In this document: positions 6,801 through 7,198 of the stretch, one piece after another
How positions within the stretch are numbered: position 1 is the stretch's first letter
Layout: every line of letters begins with the position of its first letter
Notes under the pieces: model-generated
The model's input: the letters and a program-made list of their open reading frames with translations, nothing else
What the model was told of the DNA's origin: nothing
The model's database searches: none
Assembly (NCBI GenBank): GCA_947447815.1
Contig: CANFLJ010000099.1
Span: 1 to 7,198 of the forward strand
Reading direction: 5' to 3'
Origin: Chitinophagaceae bacterium
GTDB taxonomy: Bacteria > Bacteroidota > Bacteroidia > Chitinophagales > Chitinophagaceae
Length of the DNA: 7,198 bases
Translations under genes and position numbers: made by a program

Positions 6801-7198
6801 TTGGAAAGCAATGAACTAACCGAGTATTCTATTAGAGGAAGATTTAATATTAAACAAAAATTCCAGATAGAGTTATTGCAAAAATTAACCACTAAAGCAC
6901 TCTCCACCCCTTCTTTCAACAATAGAAACTACGAATTAACGGGTATCAGTACCGAACCAAGACTCATCTTCTCCCCTTCTACTCAATGGCGTCTTACTAC
7001 CTACTATCAATATTCATCTATCAGTAATTTAATAGTATTTGGAGGAGAAAATGCCACCAACAACAGCCTGAATCTGGAAAGTAAGCTGAACTTTGTACAG
7101 AATGCCAGTATCAATATCAAGTTTTCCAGTAGCAATATTTCCTATACTGGCACCAGTAATAATACCATCAGTTACGTAATGCTGAATGGCTTACAACC
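3885..7198 (+). CDS. Giant secreted, probably outer-membrane beta-barrel protein of unknown function; 3' end outside window
   Basis: The ATG at 3885 directly follows an in-frame TAA (3882-3884), so the start is firm. The frame stays open for 1104 codons to the window edge. Residues 1 to about 24 are a signal peptide; Cys24 (ADCQ) does not fit a lipobox because Lys and Asp flank the site. I found no Cys after residue 24. Visible parts in order: a beta-rich N-terminal region with LEEYFGGKKINYAGSFGRNM (about 124-143); DNNIPIQPDGNT (178-189), then LNEFD and LGDIDV; GPYKLQGANNELYF (from 273); TERVYIDGELMQRG (292-305) leading into DYIINYNTAEITFT, a module that resembles the ERVYxDGxxLxxGxDYxIDY-type repeats of large Bacteroidota surface proteins such as SprA; VATGNNKGNY (448-457) with NGKVYQW and QGYYEP; then a long alternating stretch (about 495 onward) typical of barrel strands. 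An EF-hand-like loop DYNNDGIQQLNE lies at 837-848. I recall related unnamed proteins across Bacteroidota but know no function. The outer-membrane location is inference. Confidence 0.85.
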   Translation, partial: MEIIHKLLIVICICGLIAVEKADCQNVSTFRLRKVTTRGSYKLDSLSILPNSLLINGYDSSYYDINYTKSTIHWKKNVPADSILIAYRVIPFALNKTIYRYNYDSVKNRFLAGNKMIINRGASTLEEYFGGKKINYAGSFGRNMRFGNTQDATFNSEFNLQINGMIGDSIELTAAITDNNIPIQPDGNTKQLNEFDRILIQFKKNKWEINLGDIDVKEKQLYFLNFYKRSQGILYKQQGIKSLGAKHNVSLGAGIAKGKFHRNVFLGLEGNQGPYKLQGANNELYFIVLSNTERVYIDGELMQRGIDQDYIINYNTAEITFTTKRLITKDKRIQIEFEYADKNYLNYLAFAEDNITVNKKLSVVVAAYNNNDVAGSPINQSLDNKQHQFLSSIGDSINNAFYPSGNKDSFSTTQIMYKKIDTIHNGTHDSIYVYSTNSDSAKYVLNFVATGNNKGNYIPLYNAANGKVYQWIAPVNGIPQGYYEPAMYLVTPKSHQIISIKSDYRFNKKTVLTTELAGSRYDINTLSSKDKQNDNGYAGKLLFLHANKYLTTKHSYDYNLNIGYEYVNENFKPLEVLRSSEFSRDWGLNNNAIATEQLPSAGILIKDENNNQAEYSFKAYLRSDGYQGTMQQLRLLKSISGIRLQTSLHYTDNKTPFIKGYYFKPNIEVEKTFTHLSNIAILGSFASEYNHHQYTSFDSLSLNSFAFTSYTILLKSNTMKNNRWSIGFTERTNKIPVGNMLLTNDISRNYTYTLELLKNKKHQFRINATYRELTQEYGVTKGNKETTVLSRSEYLFNEWKGSIKGNVIYEIGNGQEQKKDVSYVQVTTGRGQYVWIDYNNDGIQQLNEFEVAQFQDQANYVRVFTPTNSYTKSNYTLLGYNLTISPNTRNNANTKLIKQLQKISFQSSLQTQTKTLYDGNLRFNPFKVDIADTSLIQSNYSWNNTLSYNRYGNWGLDVGRNANFNKSLLTYGLESNELTEYSIRGRFNIKQKFQIELLQKLTTKALSTPSFNNRNYELTGISTEPRLIFSPSTQWRLTTYYQYSSISNLIVFGGENATNNSLNLESKLNFVQNASINIKFSSSNISYTGTSNNTISYVMLNGLQ

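Noticed and set aside
6734..6922. Minus-strand 62-codon reading frame in the giant barrel gene
   Set aside because: It is a shadow of the continuous plus-strand frame, without supporting signals.

Overview
The window is AT-rich, gene-dense chromosomal DNA that looks like a member of the Bacteroidota. The best guess is a Chitinophagaceae-like or related environmental lineage, judged by protein family resemblance only. Three points support this. The LptD is of the Bacteroidota type. A very large outer-membrane beta-barrel protein of a kind I know only from this phylum is present. The intergenic regions carry matches to the Bacteroidota -7 promoter element (TAnnTTTG), and no gene has an obvious Shine-Dalgarno sequence.

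Layout: (1) Positions 1-884, minus strand, hold the N-terminal 294 codons of a zinc-dependent N-acetylmuramoyl-L-alanine amidase, cut off by the left edge of the window. (2) Positions 885-947 are a 63-bp divergent intergenic region with candidate promoters facing both ways. (3) Positions 948-3626, plus strand, hold a complete LptD-like LPS-assembly protein of 892 aa. (4) Positions 3627-3884 are a 258-bp intergenic region with a short degenerate CACGATT-type heptamer repeat and candidate -7 elements. (5) Positions 3885-7198, plus strand, hold a gene for a giant secreted, probably outer-membrane, protein with at least 1104 codons. It is still open at the right edge. I cannot assign it a function.

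All three products are exported envelope proteins. The amidase trims peptidoglycan cross-bridges during cell separation or remodelling. LptD inserts lipopolysaccharide into the outer leaflet of the outer membrane. The third protein looks like an N-terminal set of beta-rich modules followed by a long barrel-like stretch. The window is therefore best read as a cell-envelope biogenesis locus. I saw no mobile element, CRISPR array, tRNA, rRNA or phage gene. The least understood item is the third gene. The most testable points are the two-cysteine pattern of LptD and the promoter element that sits almost on top of the lptD start codon.
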